Source of the DNA: Corynebacterium parakroppenstedtii
GTDB taxonomy: Bacteria; Actinomycetota; Actinomycetes; Mycobacteriales; Mycobacteriaceae
Assembly (NCBI RefSeq): GCF_019754935.1
Contig: NZ_JAGSOA010000003.1
Coordinates: 124,001-188,000 of the forward strand
Length of the DNA stretch: 64,000 bases
Reading direction: 5' to 3'
The translations under genes and the position numbers were made by a program. The notes under the pieces were generated by a model. The model did no database searches, had not been told where the DNA came from, and worked only from the letters and a program-made list of their open reading frames with translations. Positions 9,086 to 17,586 of this stretch are shown one piece after another. The first letter of the stretch is position 1; each line of letters begins with the position of its first letter.

Positions 9086-9110
9086 CTCAAATGCCTGCAA
9101 TCACTGAGCT

Positions 9111-11603
9111 TTATGAGCTCTTCTCTTGAGTGAGGTCATAAACGGTCACACCGTCGATGGAAGTAGCAGTGAAGTGTTCCTTCACCCACGACGTGATCTC
9201 ATTGTTCCCACCAGGTGCACCGCCCTGACCGGAATCAGCAATGAAGAAGTGAATCTTTTTCTCCGATACCAATTTCTTAAACTGATCCAACGTAGGAGCA
9301 TCATCACTACCGCTGAAACCACCGATAGGCATAACGTCCGTATCAGTAGCCAACTGGTAGCTGGCTGCACCTTGCGAACCAATCGTCGCCGCGGACCACT
9401 TATACTTACCGGAATCTTCTTTCAGCTTGTTTTTCAGAGTCTCACTGACAGTCATCTGACCCGGACCACCCGGTGACGACGCTCCACCCTGCTTACCAGC
9501 TGAAGCCGATGACCCACCTGATCCATTCGGCGAACCTGATCCATTCGGCGAACCGCCCGGCATACCGTTAGTTGACTTATCCGTCGTCGTGCCAGCACCG
9601 CCAGGTCCACCAGGCATGCCCTGACCATTGCCACCGTTCGGTGGAGTTCCGCCGCCATTCGGAGCAGTACCGCCACGGCTACCGTTCTGACCATTACTGG
9701 GCGCCTGGCCAGGCGAGGAAGCACCATCTTGGCCGTTGGCACCGGATTGTCCATCGGAACCTTGTCCATCGGAACCTTGTCCGTCGGCGCCACCTTGGCC
9801 GCCGGGACCGCCACCACCTGGGCCTCCCATGCCGGAATCAGATTTCGGCCCAGCTGCGACGACCGAACCGGTATTTGCGTGAGCGATGGTGTACGCACTG
9901 TACGCACTCGGCCCCGCAAGCATCGCGGCTGCGACAATACCGACGACGCCCACTCGGAACGACGAAGCACGTGTGGAAAGCGTCGAAGACGCGGATCCAT
10001 CAGCGTGCCGACGAGCTCCTACCGTGGACACCCACGGCAAAGCGAACCATCCCGCTGCACCGATGACCGCGGCGACGAGAATAGCCCACGGTAACCACGT
10101 CGGGAATGAATCGGACGCACGACGAAGGACACCGAATCCCGTCACACCGGACGCGAGGATAGCGACGGCGCTCACAGCACGAACCCACAGGCGATCACGG
10201 TGCTGCCATGCATCGGCAGCGCCCATGCCGACCAGTCCAGCCATCGGAGGAACCATAGCCACGGTGTAGTACTGGTGCATCGTGCCCTCCATGAAGCTGA
10301 ATGTCCCGGCACACATGAGCAGCCAGACGCCGAGCCCGATGTACAGGCCGCGCTTCGTATTTTTTAGCGGTGCTCGCCCGCACAGGACTATCCCCATCAC
10401 GAGGGCGATCAGCGCTGCAATGAATAGCCACGTAGCTTGGCCACCTAACTGTTGGTTAAACAGGCGGAGGATGCTCGGTTCACCAGAGAACGTCGGGCCA
10501 CCGTGGCCACCACCTCCCGGGGATCCGCCTTGCGGCATGTTTGCCATCTGCCCAGAGTTCCCAGCCTGAGCCATGCCGTTACTGGCAGCAGAGGCTGCGC
10601 CCTGAGCAGCGTCGGAACCAGAACTGACCCCTTGGCCGGCGCCATCGGGACCACCACCTGCGCCACCGCCGGGGGCACTGCCGTTGCCGCTGAGCCGGCT
10701 GAATCCGTTATATCCGAGCGTCAATTCCCAAATAGAGTTATTGGTCGAGCCACCGATATAGGGCCGTGACGATGATGGCCACACAGCCACTGCCACGATG
10801 TACCAGCCAGCGGAGACGACCATGGCGGCCACAGTGGCAAGGCTTTGCCCCAGCTTGACCTTCCAGGAACGCTGGGAAACCACCGCTAAGAGGACGACGA
10901 GCGCAGGAATGATCAACAAAACTTCGCCCTGCTTAGCCAAGAAGCCGAGACCGACGAAGACGCCGGTTAACACAGCCCAGCGCCATTTACCGCTCTCCAC
11001 GCAGCGCATGGCCGCCCAAACAGAACATGTCATGAGGAGGACGAGCATCGCGTCGGGGTTATTGAAGCGGAACATCAGCACCGCGACTGGGGTGGTGGCC
11101 AGCACGATCCCCGACACAAAGCCCGCTGTCGACCCGGCATAGCGACGGACCGTAGCCCACAGGACGGCAACGGAACCCACACCAAGAAGGGCGTATGGCA
11201 CCAGGACGGACCAAGAATTTAACCCAAAAATCTTGATGGCTAATGCCGAAGGCCACAAAGATAGTGGAGTTTTATCCACGGTAATTGTGTTACCCCAGTC
11301 CGATGAACCGAAAAGAAATGCGGTCCAATTCTTCGACCCAGCTTGGCTAGCAGCAGCATAAAAGTCATTGCCATAGCTGTTGTTATCCAGTTCCCACACG
11401 AAAAGAAATGCTGAGCCTATTACTAAGGCTATGAATCCAGCCAACTCTTTTCCGCGCGGGAAGCCCTGAACCTCGGAACGAATCCCCGACTTTTTGTTTC
11501 TATCTTGTGTTTTCGGACCCTGCGGAACGCTGGCGTGATGCTGTCTGTGATTTTTTGTCTCACTATGACTGCCACCAGCTCCTTTCACCATACTCATCGT
11601 CAT
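9111..11603 (-). CDS. GT39/PMT-type membrane glycosyltransferase with Gly-rich linker and C-terminal domain
   Basis: The 830-residue protein starts at the ATG preceded by GAGGAG. After a polar 50-residue N-terminus, the ArnT/PMT_2-like part (about 50-585) has many membrane segments and the loop YGNDFYAAASQAGSKNW, followed by DKTPLSLWPSALAIKIFG. That is the acidic-motif layout of polyprenyl-phosphate-sugar transferases. A roughly 130-residue Gly/Ser/Asn-rich linker (585-716) then leads to a soluble domain (717-830: VSETLKNKLKEDSGKYKW ... VMPIGGFSGSD ... IHFFIADSG). The C-terminal domain recalls YkcA/YkcB-type proteins. The likely role is transfer of a sugar from a lipid carrier to a cell-envelope acceptor outside the membrane; the substrate is unknown. 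The neighbouring GT2/GtrA gene is a plausible donor-making partner. Confidence 0.85.
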   Translation of the reverse strand: MTMSMVKGAGGSHSETKNHRQHHASVPQGPKTQDRNKKSGIRSEVQGFPRGKELAGFIALVIGSAFLFVWELDNNSYGNDFYAAASQAGSKNWTAFLFGSSDWGNTITVDKTPLSLWPSALAIKIFGLNSWSVLVPYALLGVGSVAVLWATVRRYAGSTAGFVSGIVLATTPVAVLMFRFNNPDAMLVLLMTCSVWAAMRCVESGKWRWAVLTGVFVGLGFLAKQGEVLLIIPALVVLLAVVSQRSWKVKLGQSLATVAAMVVSAGWYIVAVAVWPSSSRPYIGGSTNNSIWELTLGYNGFSRLSGNGSAPGGGAGGGPDGAGQGVSSGSDAAQGAASAASNGMAQAGNSGQMANMPQGGSPGGGGHGGPTFSGEPSILRLFNQQLGGQATWLFIAALIALVMGIVLCGRAPLKNTKRGLYIGLGVWLLMCAGTFSFMEGTMHQYYTVAMVPPMAGLVGMGAADAWQHRDRLWVRAVSAVAILASGVTGFGVLRRASDSFPTWLPWAILVAAVIGAAGWFALPWVSTVGARRHADGSASSTLSTRASSFRVGVVGIVAAAMLAGPSAYSAYTIAHANTGSVVAAGPKSDSGMGGPGGGGPGGQGGADGQGSDGQGSDGQSGANGQDGASSPGQAPSNGQNGSRGGTAPNGGGTPPNGGNGQGMPGGPGGAGTTTDKSTNGMPGGSPNGSGSPNGSGGSSASAGKQGGASSPGGPGQMTVSETLKNKLKEDSGKYKWSAATIGSQGAASYQLATDTDVMPIGGFSGSDDAPTLDQFKKLVSEKKIHFFIADSGQGGAPGGNNEITSWVKEHFTATSIDGVTVYDLTQEKSS
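9470..9860 (-). repeat. Short tandem repeats in the Gly-rich linker coding region
   Basis: The linker DNA holds direct repeats, such as GATCCATTCGGCGAACC twice near 9520-9555 and CCATCGGAACCTTGT twice near 9751-9782. They encode PNGSGS and GQGSD units. Repeat-driven length variation is expected here. Confidence 0.7.
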
Positions 11604-11812
11604 TTCATTCTCCTCATTCTCACCACATCATTTCCACACCATCTGCACACTTCATCAGGTTTCATGTGAATTTCCTTATTCTTTAATCCAGCGGGTCATT
11701 ACACGGTCTTTTCGTGAACCCAACAACTTCCTAGGAATCCGATTGAACGCACCCTGCAATGGATATTTTCCTGTCGTATATGTCTGCCATTTTGCTTCCG
11801 TTAACACGTGGT

Positions 11813-12220
11813 TTACCTTCCGCTGCCGATGCGACGTCGGTGTCGGAATGAATAGAAGTACGCACGTAAAGCAACAAAACGGATGACTGTGGCGACGACG
11901 TTGGCCACTGTCAAGACGATCAACTCTGTCGTTGCCGAGGCATCAGGATTCACCCACGACAAGCCCACGAGGGATAACGACGTGACCAACCAACACACAA
12001 CAAAAATAAACAAACCGCTCAGCTGATCTTTGGCCACGTTTTTTCGGCCAGATATGCCAAAGGTGAATGCCCTATTGGCAGCAGTATTTAGAACTGCAGT
12101 GATCAGAAGGCAAAGAAAATTGTTTACTTGTGCAGGCAAAAACGCCGAGAAAGCCAAGTAGAGAACGGCATACGCTACCGTCGAGGCGATTCCGACAATG
12201 CCGAATCGCCAGACATGCCT
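11813..12220 (-). CDS. GtrA-family membrane domain, read by -1 frameshift from the GT2 gene
   Basis: Read from 12220 this frame encodes 135 residues with the four membrane helices of a GtrA protein: WRFGIVGIASTVAYAVLYL, a second helix into LNTAANRAFTFG, LSGLFIFVVCWLVTSLSLVG, and VLTVANVVATVIRFVALRAY. GtrA proteins are thought to help flip or present lipid-linked sugars. There is no ATG or GTG in frame between the upstream stop (near 12278) and the TTG at 12157, and starting at that TTG would delete the first helix. The domain therefore appears to be expressed as the C-terminal half of a 496-residue GT2-GtrA fusion through slippage at 12220-12226. A single-base sequencing error or true frameshift mutation is the alternative. 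Single-frame GT2/GtrA fusions are a known actinobacterial family. Confidence 0.75.
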   Translation of the reverse strand, partial: RHVWRFGIVGIASTVAYAVLYLAFSAFLPAQVNNFLCLLITAVLNTAANRAFTFGISGRKNVAKDQLSGLFIFVVCWLVTSLSLVGLSWVNPDASATTELIVLTVANVVATVIRFVALRAYFYSFRHRRRIGSGR

Positions 12221-13302
12221 AAAAAACTTTGCTTGGGATCCGGCCGACCCGTCACCCCCTCCAACACCGGGGGCTCAGATGCTCTCGAAGAGCGGCGGAA
12301 TGAATCGAGATTAATCCGATGAGACGCAATATTTCGTCTCACTCTCCACATTCCGCGTAAATCCTGTAATGCAGTTTCGACGACATTAACGCGCGAATCA
12401 GGGTCATCGGTCCAATCTACGGGGACCTCATGAATCCGGTACCCAGCTTTTTCTGCGAGGAGCAACACTTCGGTATCAAAGAACCAATTCGGGTCTTCAA
12501 CATGAGGCAGAATGGCGCGGGCAACGTCGGTACGCATTGCTTTAAAACCACACTGGGCGTCAGAAAAGTGTGCTGACATCATGAGACGAAGCATGTGGTT
12601 ATATGTCCGCGAGATAAACTCACGTTTTGAACCACGAACAACGTTGGCTGAGCGAGCTAACCGTGAACCAATAGCAATATCGGAATGGTCAGAAACCAAA
12701 GGCGCTAATAACGGAAGCAAAGCATGCAAATCGGTTGAGAGATCTACATCCATATAAGCCACAACATCACATTGCGACTCCAACCACACCTTCTTCAGCA
12801 TCCGCCCTCGGCCTTTTTGGTCCAAGTGAACCCGACGAACCGACGGCAGCTGGCGCTCCAACTCCCCCGCAACAATCCACGTGTTATCAATGGACGCATT
12901 ATCAGCAATCGTGACCATCGTCGTGAATGGCACCAGGCTCGACAGGCTCTTTACCAAGTGAGTGACGGACGTGGGCAAGGACGTCGCCTCGTTGTACACG
13001 GGAATGACGATCTCCACTGTGGTCTGGCGCGGATCTGTTGGGTTATAGGACCCAGCTTTCCCCTGAGCTGAGTCACCCGGCGCGGCGAGTGCGGTCTCCT
13101 GTGCGATGGTGGACACTCGGAAGTCAGCTGAGTTCTCCGACATGGCACGGGAATTCAACGTGGACACAGCGGGGTGGGTTTCGCCAACGGAGACTCCCCC
13201 GGCGACGGCACGGGGTTGAGATGGCTGTGCCGTCGGTGCGAAGGAGCCAGTCTCGATACTCGGATTCTTGGACTTACTGGTATACAGCGCATGAAATGTC
13301 AT
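12175..13302 (-). CDS. Family 2 glycosyltransferase (zero-frame product of a GT2-GtrA gene)
   Basis: The 375-residue zero-frame product has a polar N-terminus of about 90 residues, then a GT-A domain. Key segments are VEIVIPVYNEATSLPTSV, the nucleotide-site TIADNASIDNTW, VAYMDVDLSTD (metal-binding DxD), IGSRLARSANVVRGSKREFISRTYNHMLR, and DAQCGFKAMR with NWFFDTEVLLLAE. This pattern fits polyprenyl-phosphate glucosyl or mannosyl synthases. The zero frame continues only 14 codons past the slippery site before TAG at 12177-12175. The likely role is making a lipid-linked sugar donor for the adjacent GT39-type enzyme. The start at 13302 lacks an adjacent SD, and a later ATG (MSENSADF, residue 54) is possible. 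Confidence 0.88.
   Translation of the reverse strand: MTFHALYTSKSKNPSIETGSFAPTAQPSQPRAVAGGVSVGETHPAVSTLNSRAMSENSADFRVSTIAQETALAAPGDSAQGKAGSYNPTDPRQTTVEIVIPVYNEATSLPTSVTHLVKSLSSLVPFTTMVTIADNASIDNTWIVAGELERQLPSVRRVHLDQKGRGRMLKKVWLESQCDVVAYMDVDLSTDLHALLPLLAPLVSDHSDIAIGSRLARSANVVRGSKREFISRTYNHMLRLMMSAHFSDAQCGFKAMRTDVARAILPHVEDPNWFFDTEVLLLAEKAGYRIHEVPVDWTDDPDSRVNVVETALQDLRGMWRVRRNIASHRINLDSFRRSSRASEPPVLEGVTGRPDPKQSFLGMSGDSALSESPRR
12185..12226 (-). promoter_or_regulatory. Candidate programmed -1 ribosomal frameshift signal
   Basis: On the minus strand the zero-frame codons read AGT TTT TTA, placing the heptamer T TTT TTA at 12226-12220 in the correct phase for -1 slippage. Nine bases later, a perfect 8-bp stem GGCGATTC (12210-12203) and GAATCGCC (12192-12185) with a 10-base loop follows. 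Slippage joins residue 361 of the glycosyltransferase to RHVWRFGIVG of GtrA. Slippery site, spacer and hairpin are all seen directly; function is inferred. Confidence 0.7.
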
Positions 13303-13351
13303 GGCTTATACTCAAGTATTCTCCGCTGGGAGGTTTGGAAAAATAACCTTC

Positions 13352-13383
13352 AGAATATCTGTCACGGAAAACTTAGATATTCT
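13352..13383. promoter_or_regulatory. Perfect 9-bp inverted repeat upstream of the GT2-GtrA gene
   Basis: AGAATATCT at 13352-13360 and AGATATTCT at 13375-13383 form perfect arms around a 14-base spacer. They lie 50-82 bases upstream of the glycosyltransferase start and just after the purL stop. This suggests an operator; no T-run follows to suggest termination. Confidence 0.45.
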
Positions 13384-13404
13384 TCCCAGAAAAAGTGAAA
13401 TATC

Positions 13405-15951
13405 CTATTCCACCACAGAATTCGCACCCGCTGCGTGAGCAAAGAGCTTAGGTAATGTGCTTGTCCAGGCCTCTCTTAATTCTGTCACGGGAAGCGTGAT
13501 CTCATCCGCACGATCAGCGCTTACCTTAACCCTCACCTGGGCGGACGTTTCCTGTGAAGATCCACATGCGAGTGATGTCACGGAACCTAATCGCACCACA
13601 GGAATGCCACAGCGTTTTGCAAGGGAAACTAGTTTATCGCCATCTCCACGGGCGCAAGCGACCACAACTCGGTTGGCTGATTCCGAAAACAGCGCGACAC
13701 AGGGATCCGCGTGGACGTTGGTGACATCCACGTCCATGCCAACGCCAGAAATCATCGCCAATTCGGCCAAGGCCTGGGCGAGTCCTCCTTCGGAGAGGTC
13801 GTGCGCGGCAGTGACGACCCGCGGAGTATCGGGATCTGCTTGGCCGCAGAAGAAATCAGCCAACGCCGACGTCGCTGCCAAATCAACCTGCGGGGGAAGT
13901 CCCGACAAGGCATTGTGCTCAACCTGCTGCCAGATGGAACCACCCAGCTCATCATGGGTCTCGCCCAGGAGATACAGCTCTTCGAACTGGTCATTGGATG
14001 ACGTTAACGACTCATCGCCGGTACCCGATTCGCTCTCCAGGAAGGCCGAGCGTTCCGTCATCAAGCCCCCTAGGAGGTGGTTGATGTGGTGATCCACCGA
14101 GGTCACGACGCCCGCAACACCAACGAGTGGCGTCGGCAAGATCGCCTCCGAACCTGTCTGATTGTAGAACGACACGTTGCCGCCCGACACGGGAATACCC
14201 AGCTCACGAGCACCATCGGCGAGGCCATGCACAGCCTCACGGAACTGCCACATCACGGCGGGGTCCTCCGGTGAACCAAAGTTCAGGCAGTTAGTCACGG
14301 CCACGGGACGAGCGCCCGTCACAACAACATTGCGGTAGGCCTCCGCCAAGGCCAAGCGGGCCCCCATGTTCGGGTCGAGCTTCGTGTACCGCCCCGACGC
14401 GTCCGCCGATACAGCGACACCGCGGCCTGTTGTTTCATCGATACGCAGGACTCCAGCGTCGGCGTTCTGAGCCTCCACTGTGTTACCCATGACGTACCGG
14501 TCGTACTGTTCGGTGATGAACGCGCGCGAACACAACGCGGGGGAAGCAATCATGCGCAGCCACGTGTCGCGCAATTCGTCGGCACCCTGAGGACGAGCAA
14601 ACCCCTTCGCCTCTACACCCGGTTCTTGCAGCTCATCTTGCCAATCGGGGCGCTCATAGGGACGGTCGTACACGGGGCCCTGATGTGCAATCGTATGCGC
14701 CGGTGCATCCACCACAACCTGGCCATGATGACGAATAACCAGGTGATCACCATCCGTGACCTCACCGATCTCCGCGCAGCTCACATCCCAATGGGCACAG
14801 ATCTCCCGGAAACGATCAACATTCTCCGGAGTCACGACGGCACACATACGTTCCTGGGACTCCGATGAAAGGATCTCGGCCGCGGTCATGTGCTCCGCAC
14901 GCAGCGGCACCGCGTCGAGGTTGACCTCCATGCCGCCATCCCCTGCAGCAGCCAGCTCAGAAGTGGCGCAGGATAATCCCGCACCACCCAAGTCCTGAAT
15001 CCCCACGACAATCCCGGCGTGGTACAAATCCAAGCAACATTCGATGAGGACCTTTTCGGCAAACGGATCACCCACCTGAACTGACGGCAACTTCCGCTCG
15101 GCACCATCTTCAAAAGTGTCTGATGCTAAGACGGACACTCCACCAATGCCATCCAATCCCGTTCGGGAACCAAAGAGCATCACTTTGTTCCCCTTACCAG
15201 AGGCGAAGGCCAGTTTGAGATCATCCACTTTCAGCGTCCCAATACACAGAGCGTTCACCAAGGGATTTCCGGCATAGGACTCGTCGAACACGGTTTCACC
15301 ACCAATATTCGGCAAGCCCAGGCAGTTACCATAACCGCCCACACCGTCAACCACGCCGGGAAGGACGCGCTGGGTGTCCGCCGCATCGGCGGGACCGAAA
15401 CGCAGCTGATCCATGACGGCAATCGGACGGGCACCCATGGCCATAATGTCGCGAACAATTCCGCCGACACCCGTGGCTGCACCCTGATGCGGCTCAACAT
15501 ATGAGGGGTGATTATGGGATTCCACGCGGAAGGTGACCGCGTTACCGTCGCCAATGTCAATCACACCGGCGTTTTCGCCAATACCGGCCAGAATTTTCGA
15601 CGACATTTCCTTTGTCATCGTTTCGCCAAAGTAACGAAGATGCACTTTGGAGGACTTATATGAACAGTGCTCCGACCACATGACGGAATACATTGCTAAT
15701 TCCGCATCGGTGGGCCGCCGGCCTAAAATATCTTTAATTCGAGCGTATTCGTCGTCCTTTAAGCCCAATGACGCATAGGGCTGCGACGCATCTGGCTCTG
15801 CCAGTGCGGCGGCAACCGTGTCATTGACCTGAGCAGCCGTAAAACTTTCAACCGCATTATCAGCCTCTGCGTCGGTGCGCGCACTTTCTGTGGACGTCGG
15901 CATCTGGTCATCCTCGGTAGTTATGTCAGTCTTATTCGTTTGGTTCACCAT
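13405..15951 (-). CDS. purL: Phosphoribosylformylglycinamidine synthase subunit PurL
   Basis: Small-type PurL forms FGAM from FGAR with PurQ and PurS. After a roughly 60-residue acidic leader, [41 protein letters not shown] opens the conserved part. [27 protein letters not shown] contributes the active-site His and Mg/ATP contacts, and [24 protein letters not shown] and the second-half [13 protein letters not shown] follow. The total of 848 residues is longer than the usual 740-810 because of the leader and a polar linker near residue 650. ATG at 15951 is used, with GTG at 15954 possible; GGGAG lies a few bases upstream. The start abuts the purQ stop, so translation is coupled. Confidence 0.95.
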   Translation of the reverse strand: MVNQTNKTDITTEDDQMPTSTESARTDAEADNAVESFTAAQVNDTVAAALAEPDASQPYASLGLKDDEYARIKDILGRRPTDAELAMYSVMWSEHCSYKSSKVHLRYFGETMTKEMSSKILAGIGENAGVIDIGDGNAVTFRVESHNHPSYVEPHQGAATGVGGIVRDIMAMGARPIAVMDQLRFGPADAADTQRVLPGVVDGVGGYGNCLGLPNIGGETVFDESYAGNPLVNALCIGTLKVDDLKLAFASGKGNKVMLFGSRTGLDGIGGVSVLASDTFEDGAERKLPSVQVGDPFAEKVLIECCLDLYHAGIVVGIQDLGGAGLSCATSELAAAGDGGMEVNLDAVPLRAEHMTAAEILSSESQERMCAVVTPENVDRFREICAHWDVSCAEIGEVTDGDHLVIRHHGQVVVDAPAHTIAHQGPVYDRPYERPDWQDELQEPGVEAKGFARPQGADELRDTWLRMIASPALCSRAFITEQYDRYVMGNTVEAQNADAGVLRIDETTGRGVAVSADASGRYTKLDPNMGARLALAEAYRNVVVTGARPVAVTNCLNFGSPEDPAVMWQFREAVHGLADGARELGIPVSGGNVSFYNQTGSEAILPTPLVGVAGVVTSVDHHINHLLGGLMTERSAFLESESGTGDESLTSSNDQFEELYLLGETHDELGGSIWQQVEHNALSGLPPQVDLAATSALADFFCGQADPDTPRVVTAAHDLSEGGLAQALAELAMISGVGMDVDVTNVHADPCVALFSESANRVVVACARGDGDKLVSLAKRCGIPVVRLGSVTSLACGSSQETSAQVRVKVSADRADEITLPVTELREAWTSTLPKLFAHAAGANSVVE

Positions 15952-15954
15952 CAC

Positions 15955-16623
15955 TTACACTCCCACCGAATCAAGAACCGAATGAATCAAACCTAACCCA
16001 TCCGTTGAGGGGCCAGTCAGCAATTCCACCGCGTGCTCCGGGTGCGGCATGAGCCCCACGACACGACCGTCGGCACTGGAAACCCCGGCAATTGCATTCA
16101 CCGAGCCATTAAAATTATCGGTGTACCGAAAGACGACGCGACCTTCATCTTCCAACTGCGAAATCGTGTCCGCGGGCGCTTGAAAGCGGCCCTCACCATG
16201 CTTAGCTGGCACCAGAATCTTCTGGCCTTGGGTGAACCCGGCAGTCCACGGAGTGGACGTGCGTTCCACCTGCAAATACGTGTCCACACAATGAAAATGC
16301 AGGCCCTTATTCCTGGTTAATGCTCCTGGAAGAAGGCCTGCCTCTTGCAAAATTTGGAACCCGTTGCAAATACCTAGTACGGGGAGCCCCTGGTGGGCTC
16401 GACGCACGACCTCACCCATCACAGGCGCCAAGCTTGCCAAAGCGCCCGCTCGGAGATAATCCCCGTACGAAAAACCGCCCGGCACGATCACAGCATCGAC
16501 GCCTTTCAGATCAGCGTCGGCATGCCATAAACGGACCACCTCGGCGCCGCCCAAGCGGGCAGCGCGCGCAGCATCGCCGTCGTCAAGGGTGCCGGGAAAT
16601 GTCACCACACCAATACGTGGCAT
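15955..16623 (-). CDS. purQ: Phosphoribosylformylglycinamidine synthase glutaminase subunit PurQ
   Basis: This 222-residue class I glutamine amidotransferase supplies ammonia to PurL. The nucleophile Cys is in [23 protein letters not shown], and the His-Glu pair is in [14 protein letters not shown] near residue 195. [18 protein letters not shown] is the usual oxyanion-hole segment. The start ATG overlaps the purS stop (16623-16625) and the stop lies next to purL, giving a tight purS-purQ-purL operon. Confidence 0.96.
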   Translation of the reverse strand: MPRIGVVTFPGTLDDGDAARAARLGGAEVVRLWHADADLKGVDAVIVPGGFSYGDYLRAGALASLAPVMGEVVRRAHQGLPVLGICNGFQILQEAGLLPGALTRNKGLHFHCVDTYLQVERTSTPWTAGFTQGQKILVPAKHGEGRFQAPADTISQLEDEGRVVFRYTDNFNGSVNAIAGVSSADGRVVGLMPHPEHAVELLTGPSTDGLGLIHSVLDSVGV

Positions 16624-16916
16624 TAGTGAGCCCCCTCATTCGCGCTGGTTGAAGTGACGGGGGTGGCAGCTGAATCGTCGACACGCTCGGTAACAACGTC
16701 ATAATCCTCAATGACGGTATTGGCCAATAGCGTCGATGCCAACCGGTCCAGCTCCTCATCCGATACTGAACCGTCGACATCAAGTTCAAACCGCTTGCCT
16801 TGGCGGACGTCGCGAACCCCATTCACCCCGATTCGCCCCAACGCGCGCAGAACCGCTTGCCCCTGCGGATCCAAAATCTCAGTCTTCGGCATGACATTGA
16901 CAACAACTCGAGCCAC
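16623..16916 (-). CDS. purS: Phosphoribosylformylglycinamidine synthase subunit PurS
   Basis: The 97-residue product has the PurS core [29 protein letters not shown] ... [13 protein letters not shown] ... [12 protein letters not shown] in the first 80 residues. An Ala/Thr/Ser-rich tail is not part of the family. PurS bridges PurQ and PurL. The GTG start at 16916 has AGGGAG seven bases upstream. It is the first gene of the purSQL operon. Confidence 0.95.
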   Translation of the reverse strand: MARVVVNVMPKTEILDPQGQAVLRALGRIGVNGVRDVRQGKRFELDVDGSVSDEELDRLASTLLANTVIEDYDVVTERVDDSAATPVTSTSANEGAH

Positions 16917-17000
16917 AGTGGCGCTCCCTATCCGGTCAGTTGACTACACCACCAACAACATTACCGAATAGTTGGAGAACTCAACCAATTGAAAAGCCAG

Positions 17001-17489
17001 CTAGAGAGGGAGGTTATCCTCAATCAGATCCAGTAGGTCATCATCTTCTGGGTCTACATCGCTGCGGAACCGGCCCAAGACCTCCCCCGAATCCGACAGA
17101 ACAAATTTTTCAAAGTTCCACTTCACGTCGCCCGCTTCACCATCTTTATCAGCGGTTTTCTTCAGCTCTGTGTATAACGGGTGCTCATTGTCACCATTGA
17201 CATCCGTCTTGCTCAGCAGCGGGAATGTCACACCAAATTTCGACGACGCGAACTCCTTGATCTCCTCATTCGAGCCGGGCTCTTGCTCACCAAATTGGTT
17301 GCACGGAACGCCGATGACGAAAAAGCCCCGTGCCGCGTATTCCTCGAAAATGTGCTCCAGGGCCTCATACTGTGGAGTGAAACCACATTCGCTAGCAACG
17401 TTCACAATTAAAAGAACATGGCCCTCCCACGAGCGCATCGTTGTTTCTTTACCGTCGATCGTCGTTACTGGGATGTCATAAATACTCAT
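17001..17489 (-). CDS. Glutathione peroxidase-family thiol peroxidase
   Basis: The 162-residue protein has the full GPx layout. The peroxidatic Cys is in NVASECGFTPQYEALE (about residue 35), FFVIGVPCNQFGEQEPG holds the Gln and a second Cys (a possible resolving residue), and VKWNFEKFVL holds the catalytic Trp and Asn. Bacterial Cys-type GPx enzymes usually use thioredoxin, or possibly mycothiol in this phylum, rather than glutathione, and reduce lipid and organic hydroperoxides. A 7-bp inverted repeat ends two bases before the ATG. The gene stands alone between purS and the symporter. Confidence 0.93.
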   Translation of the reverse strand: MSIYDIPVTTIDGKETTMRSWEGHVLLIVNVASECGFTPQYEALEHIFEEYAARGFFVIGVPCNQFGEQEPGSNEEIKEFASSKFGVTFPLLSKTDVNGDNEHPLYTELKKTADKDGEAGDVKWNFEKFVLSDSGEVLGRFRSDVDPEDDDLLDLIEDNLPL

Positions 17490-17490
17490 A

Positions 17491-17515
17491 CCCCCAGAGT
17501 ACGCGCGACTGGGGG
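17491..17515 (-). promoter_or_regulatory. Hairpin immediately upstream of the gpx start codon
   Basis: CCCCCAG (17491-17497) and CTGGGGG (17509-17515) are perfect arms around 11 bases. In the mRNA the hairpin ends one base before the ATG, and its 3' arm holds the only G-run that could serve as SD. It could limit initiation or act as an operator; either is inference. Confidence 0.45.
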
Positions 17516-17586
17516 CAAAATACGTGCATTACGCTTAAGTACTTGTGTGTATCTAAGCAAATTTAGCCGCGGGCACCTCAGAATAT

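Noticed and set aside
9470..9860. Possible CRISPR-like repeats
   Set aside because: The repeats are in frame, unevenly spaced, and encode a Gly/Ser-rich protein linker; there are no unique spacers.
11813..12157. GtrA as an independent gene starting at TTG 12157
   Set aside because: That start removes the first conserved membrane helix, which is present and in frame upstream as far as the slippery site.
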